Translations under genes and position numbers: made by a program | Notes under the pieces: generated by a model | The model's input: only the letters and a program-made list of their open reading frames with translations | The model's database searches: none | Told to the model about the DNA's origin: nothing | In this document: one piece after another, positions 51,162 to 62,799 of the stretch | Layout of the letters: every line of letters starts with the position of its first letter | Position numbering within the stretch: the stretch's first letter is position 1 | Source: Phaonia tiefii | Lineage: Eukaryota > Arthropoda > Insecta > Diptera > Muscidae | DNA: 64,000 nt | Assembly: GCA_963931995.1 (NCBI GenBank) | Contig: OZ008368.1 | Span: 126,401,024 to 126,465,023, forward strand | Direction of reading: 5' to 3'

Positions 51162-53989
51162 GTCCTAATATAAAGGCCAATGAGTGATCCAGTATATCCA
51201 GTTATTTGAACCGGCATAACACATTTGTCATAATTCATACACATGTGTAAATAATAACTTATATTAATATGTACGAAAAATATATTTGAAAAATCTGAAA
51301 AAAATATAACAAAAATATAAAGCAAATAAAAATATATATTTACACATAATGTTCCCTTAGCTTTTCATATCTCTTGCCATTACAATCTGTCAATAGTTTT
51401 GTAAATACTCTTAATAAGAATTCTCTTAAGCAAACAATAATATGTAGTAAAGATAAAAAAAAACAAGTACCAAAAGAATATATTTATATAAAAGAAAGAG
51501 AAAGTAAAATAATCAACAAAATTTGAGAAATAATTATATATTTCTCTTAGCTCTTTACAGTGTAGCGCTGTACTGTGAAAGGGTAAGTGGTAATTTTATA
51601 AGAGAGTTTATTATTTTTTTGGAAATTTAAAACAATTGATCACAGTTGAAACAGTTGTGTTATAAGATACATTTGTTTTGTTTTTACATGCATGCATAGA
51701 AATGAATTTGTAATTATTATTAAAAATTATTATAAATACCTCGTATCAAAAAAAAAATTATATCTAGGAATTTGAATTAAAGAAATAAAAGAAAATATAA
51801 AAATAAAATAAAAAAAACACAAAAAAAAAAATGGATATACATACATATATAAAGAAGAGAAAAACACACTTGTGATGATTATCGATTTTAAAGGTGGAGA
51901 AATATGTATAAACTTTACGTTACGCTGAATATAGTTATAGTTATGTCTGATTAGATTTCTTTTATATCGATGTAGGGTGTTGAGGTTGGTGAAATGAGAT
52001 TTCTGTGAGATAAAAAGCGTAATCCAGACAGGACGGACAAGACAATGACATAAACGGACACACGGACTAGAAGTGCATAGGGTATTGTCTACATCACTTG
52101 AGCCAGAGACAATGCATATGCTGATGTTTATCTAATTGCAGAAGGGGAGGAAGGCTTAGACATTCGGACAAACATTGATGACGTGAATATGAATGGAAAA
52201 AATTGTTTTGTTTTGTGTCCGTCCGATTATCCAAATTATCTAAAAATTATCTTTGACACGAATGATATATGTTTATGTTTGTGTGTATTTCTGAAGTGTA
52301 GTGCACCCACCCGTATCTGACGAGCAGCCGGCAAGCCACCGTGTCAATCCACCATCGATTTTTCGAGATACACACCCTATAAAAGACAAACATAACAACT
52401 AAAATTTTGGTGTACATATTTTTGGGTTAGTTTCCGTTTCCTTTGAGGCAGATAATCCCGAAGATTTATAAACTGCGTCAGGAGTACAAGGTTGTTGATA
52501 CCGTGCCGACTGTGGACGGAGAAGTATCACAAAATGCAGATGAAGATTGGCTAAAACGGGACCAAGAGCACAGGACTATGGGTAAAATATTGATTGTGAG
52601 GGGAATTGTTTCAATGCATGGAGACCTGTTGCAGCCCTTAGCAGATCCGGAAGAGCATTGCCCGAACCAATCTGACTAAACATAGAGGTGCATCTTAACA
52701 CTGTGGTGATTGTGACACATGTGAGGTCTCTTTTCTGGTGACTGATGACGAACAGAATCTGATGGTGGAGGAGAGACGAATAAATGTTGTAATGAGTGTT
52801 TTTACGACCAAACGATAAATTCGCCCTATACGCCACATTGATGTCTTATAGAAAACACCTGGAAATCTGTATACCCTCTCGTAGAAACTACATTGACCAA
52901 TGTGAAGGTATGCGGTTCTGTTTCACCCTTTTGCGAAATTTTACGCTGACATTTCAGTCTTTTTGACAATTTTATTAATCTTTACTACCTAATACTCGCA
53001 CCAGTCACTTACCCTAATCCCGCCACACATTTTCTCTCTACTTGTACTGCTCCACGCTTTGTGCGATATACAGTTCTTCTGGGCAGTGCCCATTGTATTC
53101 CTGGTGCTGTTCACTGATATCTATTAAGGTATGCAAGATTTTAGCCACTAGACTAGAAGGTGATCTCGAGACGAAGACGGTCAACTGCCTAAATGGGCAG
53201 TGTCTTTTATCTTAAATTATTTTAGTCAGTTTTATAACTTTTATTTACTTTTGCATAACAGATTGAAAAATCGTGGAAATCAGTGTAGTAGAGCAAGAAA
53301 ATATGTGATCGAAGATCAGCAAATCATATGATTCATATGATACATAAACATATGATCCCACGGTTATTATGATTATTGTAATTTTTGCTCTAAACTACTA
53401 GTTATATCTTCGCTATTTGTATCTATGTATGTAATAAATTGTACATATGTTCCCAAAATGTACATAATGAAAATTTAATCAAATATTTTAAAAAATCTCA
53501 CCAAAATTGCATTCAATTTATCTTACTTTCATATCTTCCAATGTGGCAACTGTTTCCATATTGCTGCAGTTTCTATTTTAATTTGCAATATAACAACCTT
53601 TTGCACCCAAACTTCGGAGTAGTCACATTGGTGTTATTCCAAATTCCCCTTCCCCACTATCAACATTTGGTTTCAAGTGGAACAACACTTTCCATCTTTC
53701 GTTTGTTCGGAGGGCAGGAAAATGCACTATAAGCAGGTAACATCAAATTAAAGCCATAATTACACTATCTGAGTTCGCATCTGAGTCCCATAAGTGAGAC
53801 GAGGTTAGGTAATGTAAATAATAGCAGATCTGGCATTATATTTTTGATTTTTCATCTGAGCTCAGTTGAAAATAAAACAGGTTCTATTTCAACGTGTTTG
53901 CAATCTGAGATTTGGTTGTCAATTCTATGATGATTCACTGCTTGTAGTTATTTTTTGAATTCTGTATATTGTGAAAAATACAATCCATC
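51162..53989. other. Long AT-rich region, no gene supported
   Basis: AT-rich throughout 51170-51900, with weak stem-loops. A 78-codon open frame at 52443-52679 (MRQIIPKIYKLRQEYKVVDT start) and one of 97 codons at 53439 have no recognisable domain. The motif ACTATCTGA.TTC.CATCTGAGTC (53765-53790) recurs inverted at 58347-58382, suggesting a shared dispersed repeat. Confidence 0.35.
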
Positions 53990-54790
53990 ATAGGGGTTAG
54001 TCTGTTCAATGGAATGGTGCATGGTTACTTTTTGCGTACAAAATAGAAGAGTAATAATGACAAGGCCTATCAATCATCAGCTGATTAACAGTGCTATTCT
54101 CGAATTCATAACAACCCTCTTTCATGAGTTTCTTGTCACTGAATTCTTGTCAAAGGCATTTCAATTACCCACTCGGAAATTTGGTAAGGTACTTCCAATG
54201 GTAAGGCAAGTTTTGAATACTTCATACTAAAAGAAACTAGAAACGGCATGGAAAGCCGAAGCCAAAAAACTGTTATGCTTGCTTAGTTTTGTTGTTGGGC
54301 GAGAAAAGAAACAATGTAATTCTCTGTCATTTCATTTCTGCTACTGGCGTGAGACAGCGTGTTATAAGTATGTAATTATTATCTACAGTTTATAAATTTG
54401 AAAATTACATTACATACATTTACCCTGTAAGCGAGAAAAGAAGTATTATTGCTTACGTTTTCATGTATCGAGAAGGAGAAAATGCAAGCTTTTGGAAAGC
54501 ATAACTTACAAATTCTTCCAAAAAGAAACCATATTCGGAATGCACTTTCATTGCCAAAAAGAAGTTATTGTGGAATCCAAACACAAAGTTTCTCGAGTGA
54601 TAACATGCATTACCTTCTCTTTATTTTTTAGAAACAAAAGTGGAAGCATTTTCAAAATAATGCTTACGACAGACAGGCGGCAATTCTTTTAAAAAAGTAA
54701 TGAGAATTTGTTAGGGAAGATAGCATCACTCTCGAACGGAAAATAAGCATACTGTAATGCATTATTGCATTCTTCTTTTTGCTACTGGGT
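53990..54790. repeat. Repeat family R2, copy 3
   Basis: 54200-54340 matches 16560-16810. 54480-54790 matches 22170-22450, including GCTTTTGGAAAGCATAACTTACAAATTC and ACCATATTCGGAATGCAC. It therefore joins parts seen separately in copies 1 and 2 and is the most complete copy of the interior. Confidence 0.5.
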
Positions 54791-55463
54791 ACCTATTCTG
54801 GAATTGCTGCGACAAGATTAATGGCCAGTATCACAGTTGAAAATTCTCCATTTAAATGTAGTATGAAAATTTTCTGAGAGGTTTTAAATGAAGAGTGTGA
54901 AATTCGACTTAAAGCTTTTTTGTTTTAAAAATAATGTCAGTGTTACCAAAACTAAAAAATTAATTTTGAAGAGCTTTTGTGTTTGTTAAAAAAGTTTAAA
55001 TTCATAATTTTTCAATCTGGCAATACCTTTTCTTAACAAATACTTATTGGTGGGGATGGGATTTTCGTGCACTTAATTTGGAACAACATGCTTTTGATAC
55101 CAATGGATAAAGGACAAAATTCTGAACAAAATGACACCAAAATCATGCAAATATCTTAAAAATTGACGAAGTTACAGCATTTTAAAGTTTTTATTTCAAA
55201 AAATGTAGTTTCGAGATAATTGAGGTTAAAGTTTGACTATGTTTTTGAACATGTTTTTTTTTAGGATTTTGCCTACCCTATGAAGTGCCTAAGTGTTTAT
55301 TGTGTTTTCGTTTGGGAATTTAACCCACTCCATTTTTGAACTACCCCTCCCCCCAAGTGCTGACCACCCCCACAACTACCACCAAGTGCTAATCCTGCCC
55401 TCAACCGTTTATTTTTCGTGACTTGTTTTTTCATAAATGAAATGAAATAGTGTAACATTTTTA
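54791..55463. other. Spacer, no gene supported
   Basis: AT-rich to 55300, then a C-rich stretch (CTACCCCTCCCCCCAAGTGCTGACCACCC, 55338 onward) containing two AAGTGCT words. No domain recognised. Confidence 0.4.
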
Positions 55464-55793
55464 TTAATGATTTTTAAGTATACTGGTGCTCAGCAATAGC
55501 TGGCATAGTAAATCCTTATGCTCGTCCCTACAGTAAGGTCTAATGTATTTATATAAATATTTTTTTCTCTGAATTGATAAACCATGTGGAATGATTGGGT
55601 CTGGAAAATCTGAAATGTCATTCATCACGTTGGTCTCGGTTGCAACTACATGTCGCATGGAAATGGCATCTAAAGTTGTTCTTGTGAGAACAGCTCCTTT
55701 ATCAGTAGAAAAAAAATCAAAATGACTATTTTTTGTAATATTTGTGATTGTTTTCCACTTTTTCTTGTTGAAATAACTCTGCCAGTCGTACAC
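55464..55793 (-). CDS. Unrecognised open frame, transposon-like
   Basis: 109 codons, minus strand: YDWQSYFNKKKWKTITN, FDFFSTDKGAVLTRTTLDAI, DFPDPIIPHGLSIQRKKYLY and KYIRPYCRDEHKDLLCQL. The YDW start, PxGLSxxRxxYLY and IRPYCR.E..D pattern reminds me of multicopy insect proteins of transposon origin, but I cannot name the family. The first residues (CPSVYDW upstream) suggest the frame continues 5' through a shift or splice site. No TIR pair was found around it. Confidence 0.4.
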   Translation of the reverse strand: MYDWQSYFNKKKWKTITNITKNSHFDFFSTDKGAVLTRTTLDAISMRHVVATETNVMNDISDFPDPIIPHGLSIQRKKYLYKYIRPYCRDEHKDLLCQLLLSTSILKNH

Positions 55794-55799
55794 TGGGAC

Positions 55800-57033
55800 A
55801 CGCTAAAGACACTTTTGTAGCAACTCAATTCACTTTTAACAGTAATATTTTGTTGTTGGTTAAAAGTTCTAAAGTGTCAAACACACATGTGATCACAGCA
55901 AAGCAAAGTGACATCTTGGAGGTTTGGAAAATTGACTTTTACGCCATCTTGCGGTTAAAAATTCAACTAATCGATCAACTATAATTCATCTTGAGATATG
56001 TAGGTAGCGTTAGGCGTCAAAAACCCAAAACGTGAAATTTATACTTTAATTCACATTTTGGCCTGTACTAAAAATTTTACTCTGACAAGTTAAGGTCCCT
56101 TTTGTCGTGGCGCGTCACATATAAAAATATGTTTTTCATCATTTATAGTTACTCACGGCAAGTTATTTTTATTGTCGGTCGGATATATGAAGCTGACAGG
56201 GTCTAAAATACGGGTAAATTTAGGCAAGGGCGGTTACTGAAATGAACGGCATTATTTGCACAAATTTAATGGTGCTTATATTTTTGGGGACTTAAAAGCG
56301 GACCAAAATTCGTTGTTTACTCTTTAATGTGCGAAAACGATCTCAATTATAATTCACTTATGAGTACATACAGTTTCTAGAGTAGCCAAATATTCAAACC
56401 AAAACTATACCCTCAGAAAATTCATATGAATGTAACTATTATAAATTTGTAACAATTATATAGCAAAGTGACTAAACAATAACCATAATTTAGCACGATA
56501 TAGGGGGTCTTGAGATTGGGAAACCTCCAAACACTTTGTGTGCGTGCGTACAACTTAAACTGAGCTAATAAACCTACGTCAATGCTACAAATTCTGCGGA
56601 TTTTAAAGAAAATTAAAAATTTCTTTTGAAAAAATCGCGCGTGGAATTTGCATTTTGCTCATGTACTTCAAATCTTTATTTCACAAAAGATTTATTACGA
56701 AGGAGCGAAGCCAACGTTGGACTCTTCCCAGGGGAGAAAAGCCCTTAAAACGCCACCCAGGAAGCGTTATTATTACCCCTATTCCGAAGCTGCGAACCCG
56801 GTGTCGGACCCTCCGCAGAGGAGAAAATTCCTAAAACCGGAATATGGTCGGTCTCGCGTATAACTGTAGAAAATGCTAAAATCGGATTCTAGTTATAAAA
56901 AATAATAAACACTCCCACTTTTTAAATTTTATGTAAGTTCCAAATTAACTCTCGGAGGTATAGACAGGTCTGTGCAGACTTTTTGCATACAAAAGTGTGG
57001 GTAACTTTTTTGTCTTTCATGTTAGAGACAAAT
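55800..57033. other. Spacer, no gene supported
   Basis: No recognisable domain on either strand. A 71-codon frame at 56648-56863 (PPRKRYYYPYSEAANPVSDP) is Pro/Arg-rich and unassigned. No repeat ends seen. Confidence 0.35.
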
Positions 57034-57257
57034 CCTTCGTCGGCGGTGCAATGGCTAGTGTGCGCGGCTCTTGTACATGACAACGTGGGTTCGATCCCAG
57101 CTCAGACAACCTTACATTTCTTTCTACGACGGTCACCTCGCTTAGTGATGGCGAGGGTAGGTCCCAATCAGTGAGTGTAAAACTAGAAAGCGCACATCTC
57201 AGTGATTGTGAGAAGCTCTCCCCAATCCCTTCATGGGATGTTAAGGGACACCATTTT
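57034..57257 (+). mobile_element. tRNA-derived SINE, internally deleted copy
   Basis: Head CCTTCGTCGGCGGTGCAATGG, B box GGTTCGATCCC (57089-57099), then GACGGTCACCTCGCTTAGTGATGGCGA. It jumps directly to GGTCCCAATCAGTGAGTG, missing about 75 bp present in copies 1 and 2. It ends TTCATGGGATGTTAAGGGACACCATTTTT. Confidence 0.78.
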
Positions 57258-57489
57258 TCATAGACATAGTTTTTTTGAAGTATGCAAAAATATGAATTTT
57301 TCATAAAAAATCCAAAAGTATCAACTAACAAATCAATGTGATTTTTCTGCAAATTGTATGATTCGGCAAGATAAGTACAGTATATTACTTTTAGACTTTT
57401 GGGAAAAATCGTGGATTTCATGGCTACCCTATCCCTACGTATTACCAACTAGAAAAATGCCCACATCCAAACGGAGCGTCCAATCAACA

Positions 57490-57640
57490 AATAATCCAAT
57501 TTTTCAGGTTTCCAAGAGTTGCAGAATACTTGGTTCAATTCACATCGTAAATTTTTTTCAAAATCTCCACAATTTTTTACGATGTGAATTGAACCAATTT
57601 TTCCAAAACCCTTGGAAACCGGTATAAATTGGATATTTTT
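57490..57640. repeat. Hairpin repeat, about 150 bp
   Basis: GGTTTCCAAGAG (57507) pairs with CCTTGGAAACC (57610-57620). The longest stem is TTGGTTCAATTCACATCGTAAA/TTTACGATGTGAATTGAACCAA-like (57530-57552 with 57576-57598). The outer TCCAATTT/AAATTGGA extends it. A MITE-like fold; no duplication found. Confidence 0.55.
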
Positions 57641-57756
57641 ACGAGATATATCCATTTTTTTTTTAAATTTTGTGTTGTTTAATTCCACAAAATTTTTATT
57701 GTCATGTGCTATTGAGAACGTTATAACCATAGAATAATACATCCATAGATACATTT

Positions 57757-58865
57757 ATTCTCTCATCTGACGTTTCATTTTACACTCTTCGTCGTAGGTA
57801 TGTGGAAATGAGAGCAATTAAATTTAAAATTAACTTACACCAGGTGGAGTTACAAGATATGTTCACTTAACTTTTTCATGTCGTTTTGGTGTAGAACTGA
57901 AAAATGTAAATGTATTTTGCACTTTTTTGTTGACTTTTATCGTTGGTATACATTTGTATTGTATTTAACACAACTAGTTTGCCACAAAATCAGGAAATGC
58001 GTTTGTTGTTCCTTTGTTGGACGTTGTTTACTATTGCCTCTATCTGGTATTATTGAACCGCTGTTTTCCACCATCCAATGTTTACTTTCCACCGTACCTA
58101 TGACGTTTAATTTATTGAGAGAATAAAAGTATCTATGCAAGTATTATTCCATGGTTATAACTATCAGTGTCAATTAAAACAAAAAGAGCTTTCATTTGAC
58201 ATCCAGAATAGCAAATTGAAGTTCTTGTCACTAATTTATTTACTGTCACGACAAATACGCTAGTGTAATTGCGAATCTGATTAGGTTGGATAGTATTTCT
58301 GACACTCAGACGAGTTTTTAACTGAGCTTTTTGACAAAGGACTCAGATGAGAAGTCAGATAGTGGAATTGTGGCTTAAGCAAAAGTATTCCAAAGTTCGT
58401 CAACTTTTGAATGTGACATATTCTACTTTTAAGAGAATTCTGGTTCAAGTGGCCTTCGCATAGACTAATAATTATAGTAGACCTAATAGTTCTCTCACCA
58501 TATTTATGACATTTGGCCTGCTGTGATATTTATGTTCGATGCTGAAAAGAATTGCTTTACTATTACCAGATAGAGGCAATGGTTCAAAACAACGAACAAA
58601 ATAACAACAACGGCATTTGCTTTTGTGTGTTAAATACAACAAAAATGTATGCTAACAATAACAGTCACTAAAAAAGCTTGAACCACATTTAAATTTCACA
58701 GTTTTTCACCAAAACGACATGAAAAATTAAAGCCAGAAGTTATTGTAATTCCACCTGGTGTATGTCACTTTTCGTCAAACATCTCTCTATGACACCGACC
58801 GCATCAAGAAGAGTGTGAAAGGAAACGTCAGATGAGCCAAATATTCTCTCTAGTATGAGTTACTC
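57757..58865. mobile_element. Long-TIR MITE of about 1.1 kb
   Basis: Inverted arms: CTCATCTGACGTTTC.TTT.ACACTCTTC (57761-57791) with 58811-58840; CACCAGGTGGA.TTACAA (57838) with 58745-58760; TTTTTCATGTCGTTTTGGTG (57870-57890) with 58709-58728; CCTCTATCTGGTA (58038) with 58563-58577. Arms total about 250-300 bp, diverged. TA lies just outside the sharper inner pair (57836-57837 and 58761-58762), so either a TA-duplicating element sits inside an older one or the whole is one element. Non-coding. Confidence 0.55.
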
Positions 58866-59454
58866 TATGGGCCTACGGTCCCAGGTTAAGGACGACAGTT
58901 TTATCATTGCGGAAGTTTTCTTGATTTAAGACTAGACAGCTGAATTTCCCGAAGAACCTACATTCCTTTTGGGGTTCTGATTACGGTGATACCCTTTGTG
59001 CCACATTCGGGTTTAAATAGTATTTCCGACATAAAGTGAATCGAACAACAACAATTCAATAGGGACCAACAAGAGCTTAAATATACCGTCTATTTTGTGC
59101 AATTTATTGGTAGAAGATACATTTTACGCGAATCATCACAGTTTTATGTTTCCAGCCCAATGTAATCATTCGTTGAAAGATACAGGTTTTCTCAAAGCTA
59201 AATCCATTTGCATACATCCATGCCTCAGTATGGTGCAGAGAAATGTTAGCAGTGGACATATCTAAAATCATACATAGTCGTCTATGTATGTCACCTTGAA
59301 TGGTACAAGAATACCATAAACGAATATCAATATAATACGATTTTCCACTTAATGAGATAGGGTGTCTCAGTAAGAATGCACTTTTTCATTTTAAAATAAA
59401 AACACGTCTTTTGTGCCATAGTTGTGATTTTTTTATTGCATTTCAAAGAAGAGA
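58866..59454. other. Spacer, no gene supported
   Basis: No domain or repeat end beyond a TAGGGTGTCTCAGTAAGAATGC word (59359-59381). Nothing else recognised. Confidence 0.4.
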
Positions 59455-59474
59455 TGTTCCGATTACTTACTTAC

Positions 59475-61205
59475 TTAACCGGTCTCGGACAACACCGGCA
59501 GGTCAGGGACCATACAAAACGAAGATAACATATTTCGCCAACCACTTCGATCTTTTGCTTTATTTCTCCAGTTGGCAATACCAAGTGTACGCAGGGATTC
59601 GTCAACCTGATCCCTCCAGCGGAGTCTTGGTCTTCCTATTTTTCGTCGTTCGAGTTCGGTTTCGAAAACCCTTCGTGCTGGTTCGTCTTCATCCATTCTA
59701 CTGACATGGCCTAGCCAGCGCAATCACGTTATCTTGATCCGCTTAACTATGTCAATGTCAGGATAAAGCTCAGACAGCCCATGATTCATGCGTCGCCGAC
59801 ACTCGCCGTTGTGCACTATAGGGCCATACATTTTTCGGAGTATTTTTCTCTCGAAGACTCCAACAGATGTTTCATCTGCTTGCGATAGGACCCAGGATTC
59901 TGCCCCATAAAGCAGGATATGTTGAATGAGAGTCTGGTACAGCCGGACTTTTGTTACTCGAGAGAGGCACAATTCTCCGCTTAAGCTCAAGGCTGACGTT
60001 GTTGTTTTTGATTACGGCAGATACGAGTTATATAAATTCATCTTCCACCTCGAAATTATAACGGTTATCAACGTTCAAGCTTTGGTCCAATCGCGTGGAG
60101 GCTCTGCTCGTTGAAACCATTAATTTTGTCTTGTCCTCATTTACCGTCAGGCCTACTTTTGCTGACTCCTTCTCAATTCTCGAAAATACCGCACTAACTT
60201 CTCTAACTGTGTGTCCAAAGATATCAATATAATCAGCATTCGCGAGCACCATGTGACTTGCTGCTGATGGTTTTATTCCTGCTGACAGCAGCTTTTCCCA
60301 GAATAATCTATTAAGATATTAAAAGATCGCACGATAGGGTGTCACCTTGTCTCAGGCCTCGCTTAGTTTCGAAAGGTTCGGTAAGATCCTTACCAACTTT
60401 CACTGCGGATTTGGTGTTCGTCAAGGTCATCCTGCAAAGGCCTATGAGTTTTGCAGGAATACCAAGCTCAGACATTGCTTCATAGAGTTTCTCCCGTATC
60501 GGACTATCGAAGGCCGCTTTATAATCGATAAATAGATGATAGGTGTCGATTTGTTTTTCGTGTGTCTTCTCCAGGACTTGGAGTAGCGTGAAAATCTGGT
60601 CAGTTGTCGATTTTCCAGGCCTAAAGCCACACTGGCATGGTCCAATCAGGTCAGCGATAATTGGTTTTAGTCTTTCGCACATTATACTTGATAGAACCTT
60701 ATATGCCATGGATAAAAGGTTTATTCCACGGTAGTTGGCACAGATACTCGGGTCACCTTTTTTAAATATGGGACATAGTACACTGAGACTCCAATCGCCG
60801 GTCATGCATTCATCTAACCAAATTTTGCTAATGAGCTGATGCATGCACCTTATCGGCTCATCGCCGCCAGCCTTAAACAGCACCACCGGTAATCCATCGG
60901 CTCCTGCGGCTTAGTTGTTCTTAAGCCGGGCAATAGCTGTTCTGACCTCGTCTTGGTTAGGAGGGGGACAATCGACGTCGTCGTCCATATTGTGATCGAT
61001 TGTGCCATCATCATTGGATATCTCAGGTACTAGTAGCGCGGAGAAATGCTCTCTCCATATACCCAACATGCTCTGCACATCTGCGACAAGATTTCCGTCC
61101 TTGTCTTTACAGAAGGGGGGCCCTGAACCATGTCCATAAGTTCCGTTATTAACTTTTTGGTAGAATTTTCGGGCGTCGTTCTTCCTACTATATGTCTCAA
61201 TTTTC
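59475..61205 (-). pseudogene. RTE reverse transcriptase and C-terminal region, with few lesions
   Basis: Minus strand: MDDDVDCPPPNQDEVRTAI, a nonsense codon in LKNN*AAGADGLP (about 60912), then 60886-60311 with WSLSVLCPIFKKGDPSICAN followed by YRGINLLS, CQCGFRPGKSTTDQIF, YHLFIDYKAAFDSP (catalytic Asp) and RGLRQGDTLSCDLL. A stop follows, then 60252-60028 with ANADYIDIFGHTVRE, where the family has F/YADDIDI, so motif C is damaged. 59990-59724 has QHILLYGAESWVL. 59723-59475 has MRWLGHVSRMDEDEPARRVF and RGRPRLRW-like GRPRLRWRDQVDE. About four breaks in 1.7 kb. Confidence 0.82.
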
Positions 61206-62459
61206 TCACTCTCGCGGTTTCTTACGCCTAAAAAGACGGTTTACCTCCTTTCTTTTCTCCCTATACCGCTCAGTTGCAGCTCGCGTTGCAATTGACTGAA
61301 GCATTACCATACGTGCAGCGTTCTTTTCGTCATTTGCAATGCGACACTCTTCATCGTACCACGGTATATTGTGAAGCGGTTTTTCGAAACCAAGTATGGT
61401 TGTAGCGGCAGTTTTTATAGAGTCGGAAATGGGTTTCCATTGCGCATCAGGATCGTCATCGGGAGGGGGTGGGTTCTGTGCCAAAAGTTGCGAGAGCTTC
61501 CTTGAGTAGGCTGTGGCTACCTCTGGTAATTGCAGCTTTCCGATGTCCAGCTTCCTCTGCGTCTGGTTTCGTGCGATTTTCGCTCTACTTAATCTTGTGC
61601 GAACCTTTGCTGCTACCAGGTAATGATCAGAATCAATGTTAGCTCCTCTGATCACTCGTACGTCCATTACACTGGATGAGTGCCTTCCATCAATTACCAC
61701 GTGAACAATTTGCTTCTTAGTTCTTTGATCAGGTGATACCCAAGTAGCCTTGTGGATGTCTTTATGCTGGAATGTTGTACCACTAATGACCATGTTTTTT
61801 TCAATCAGTCTCATACCGTTGTCGGAACTGTCAGCATGTAGACTGAAATTGCCAATAGTTGGATTAAACACATTCTCCCTTCCTACTTTGGCATTAAAAT
61901 CTCCTAGTACAATCTTAATGTCATTGCCAGGGCAGCGGTCATACGTTTCCTCTACGAACTCATAGAATATGTCTTTGGCAGCATCATCTTTCTCTTCTGT
62001 CGGGGCATGCACACAAATTAGAGAAATATACAAATATTTCGCTTTTATGCGGATTGTGGCTATTCGTTCACTCACAGGATTGAACCTAGAGACTCGATGT
62101 CGCAGTCTTTTGCCAACTACAAATCCGCAACCAAATTCATGTTTTCTTCCATGGCAACTGTAGTATATATCGCAGTTTCTTTTTCTTGTGCAGCCATGTC
62201 CTGTCCATCGCATTTCCTGGATAGCGGTAATGTTAGCCTTATAACTTTCGAGGACATCTGCCAGTTGGATACTTGCACCGGACCTATATAGATTTCTTAC
62301 ATTCCAGGTGCATATCCGTAAATCATGGTCCTTATAACGTTTGCGGGGGTCGTCAACAAATAGGGGTTGTTTATGTTTTCTTGTTCGTTTACGTATTTTC
62401 ACTACCATTATGAATGGTGGCGGGAGGCAAACCCAGCCCACCGTGTTTTGCATTTTCAC
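61206..62459 (-). CDS. RTE endonuclease domain (AP-like), open 417 codons
   Basis: Minus strand: LRICTWNVRNLYRSGASIQL (motif with catalytic Asn), ANITAIQEMRWTGHG (catalytic Glu), YISLICVHAPTEEKDDAA, DIKIVLGDFNAKVGRENVF (GDFNA), GTTFQHKDIHKATWVSPDQR and NIDSDHYLVAAKVRTRL (SDH). Then a linker rich in basic residues ends KEVNRLFRRKKPRE. This is the endonuclease of RTE elements, often annotated as craniofacial development protein 2-like. All core catalytic motifs look intact. Host genomes' CFDP2-like annotations are usually this domain, so this is not a host gene. Confidence 0.88.
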   Translation of the reverse strand: MKMQNTVGWVCLPPPFIMVVKIRKRTRKHKQPLFVDDPRKRYKDHDLRICTWNVRNLYRSGASIQLADVLESYKANITAIQEMRWTGHGCTRKRNCDIYYSCHGRKHEFGCGFVVGKRLRHRVSRFNPVSERIATIRIKAKYLYISLICVHAPTEEKDDAAKDIFYEFVEETYDRCPGNDIKIVLGDFNAKVGRENVFNPTIGNFSLHADSSDNGMRLIEKNMVISGTTFQHKDIHKATWVSPDQRTKKQIVHVVIDGRHSSSVMDVRVIRGANIDSDHYLVAAKVRTRLSRAKIARNQTQRKLDIGKLQLPEVATAYSRKLSQLLAQNPPPPDDDPDAQWKPISDSIKTAATTILGFEKPLHNIPWYDEECRIANDEKNAARMVMLQSIATRAATERYREKRKEVNRLFRRKKPRE

Positions 62460-62799
62460 TACTGCCAGGATATTTGATTGCAGCCGCCCATTATGGATCA
62501 GACGCTGACCAGGATGCGATATGTTGAACCTGGATTTTCTTCTTTTAGTTTCTATCCGCCGTTGGCCCGTATGTTTGGCTCATCCGCCTTCTAAGGACAA
62601 AGAATATGCCCGATTGTTTGATGAGCTTCAGTGACATCAGTCACCTACTAAACCTGATAACGGAGGTTTCCGAAGAGCCATTGCCCAGGGCATTCTCCGT
62701 GGAAGTAGTGAGCTGCTTGGACTGCCCAATGAAGGAATCATTTCTGGGCACTCCCAAGTGAATGGCAATCAGAAACTTTCCACCTCCACGGACAGTCCC

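Larger units (their letters stand above)
59455..62755 (-). mobile_element. RTE-type non-LTR retrotransposon, near full length
   Basis: The minus strand carries endonuclease (62459-61206) followed by reverse transcriptase and the C-terminal RRWLGHVSRMDED-type region (down to 59475). It ends in an (AAGT)n tail (TTAAGTAAGTAAGTAATC on the minus strand, 59461-59480), as RTE elements do. RTE-like coding upstream of the first Met (RFNISHPGQRLIHNGRLQSN, about 62540-62480) suggests the 5' end lies near 62755. The 5' boundary is inferred from where the adjacent mariner starts. Confidence 0.8.

Noticed and set aside
51360..51900. CRISPR array or bacterial operon signals
   Set aside because: No regularly spaced repeats; sequence composition, introns and element classes are eukaryotic.
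52443..52679. gag-like fragment from the 78-codon frame KIYKLRQEYKVVDTVPTVDG
   Set aside because: No zinc knuckle, protease or RT nearby, and no LTR pair; not enough to support a call.
61206..62459. Host gene resembling craniofacial development protein 2
   Set aside because: Followed on the same strand by RT and an RRWLGHV region, and ends in an (AAGT)n tail; it is an RTE endonuclease.
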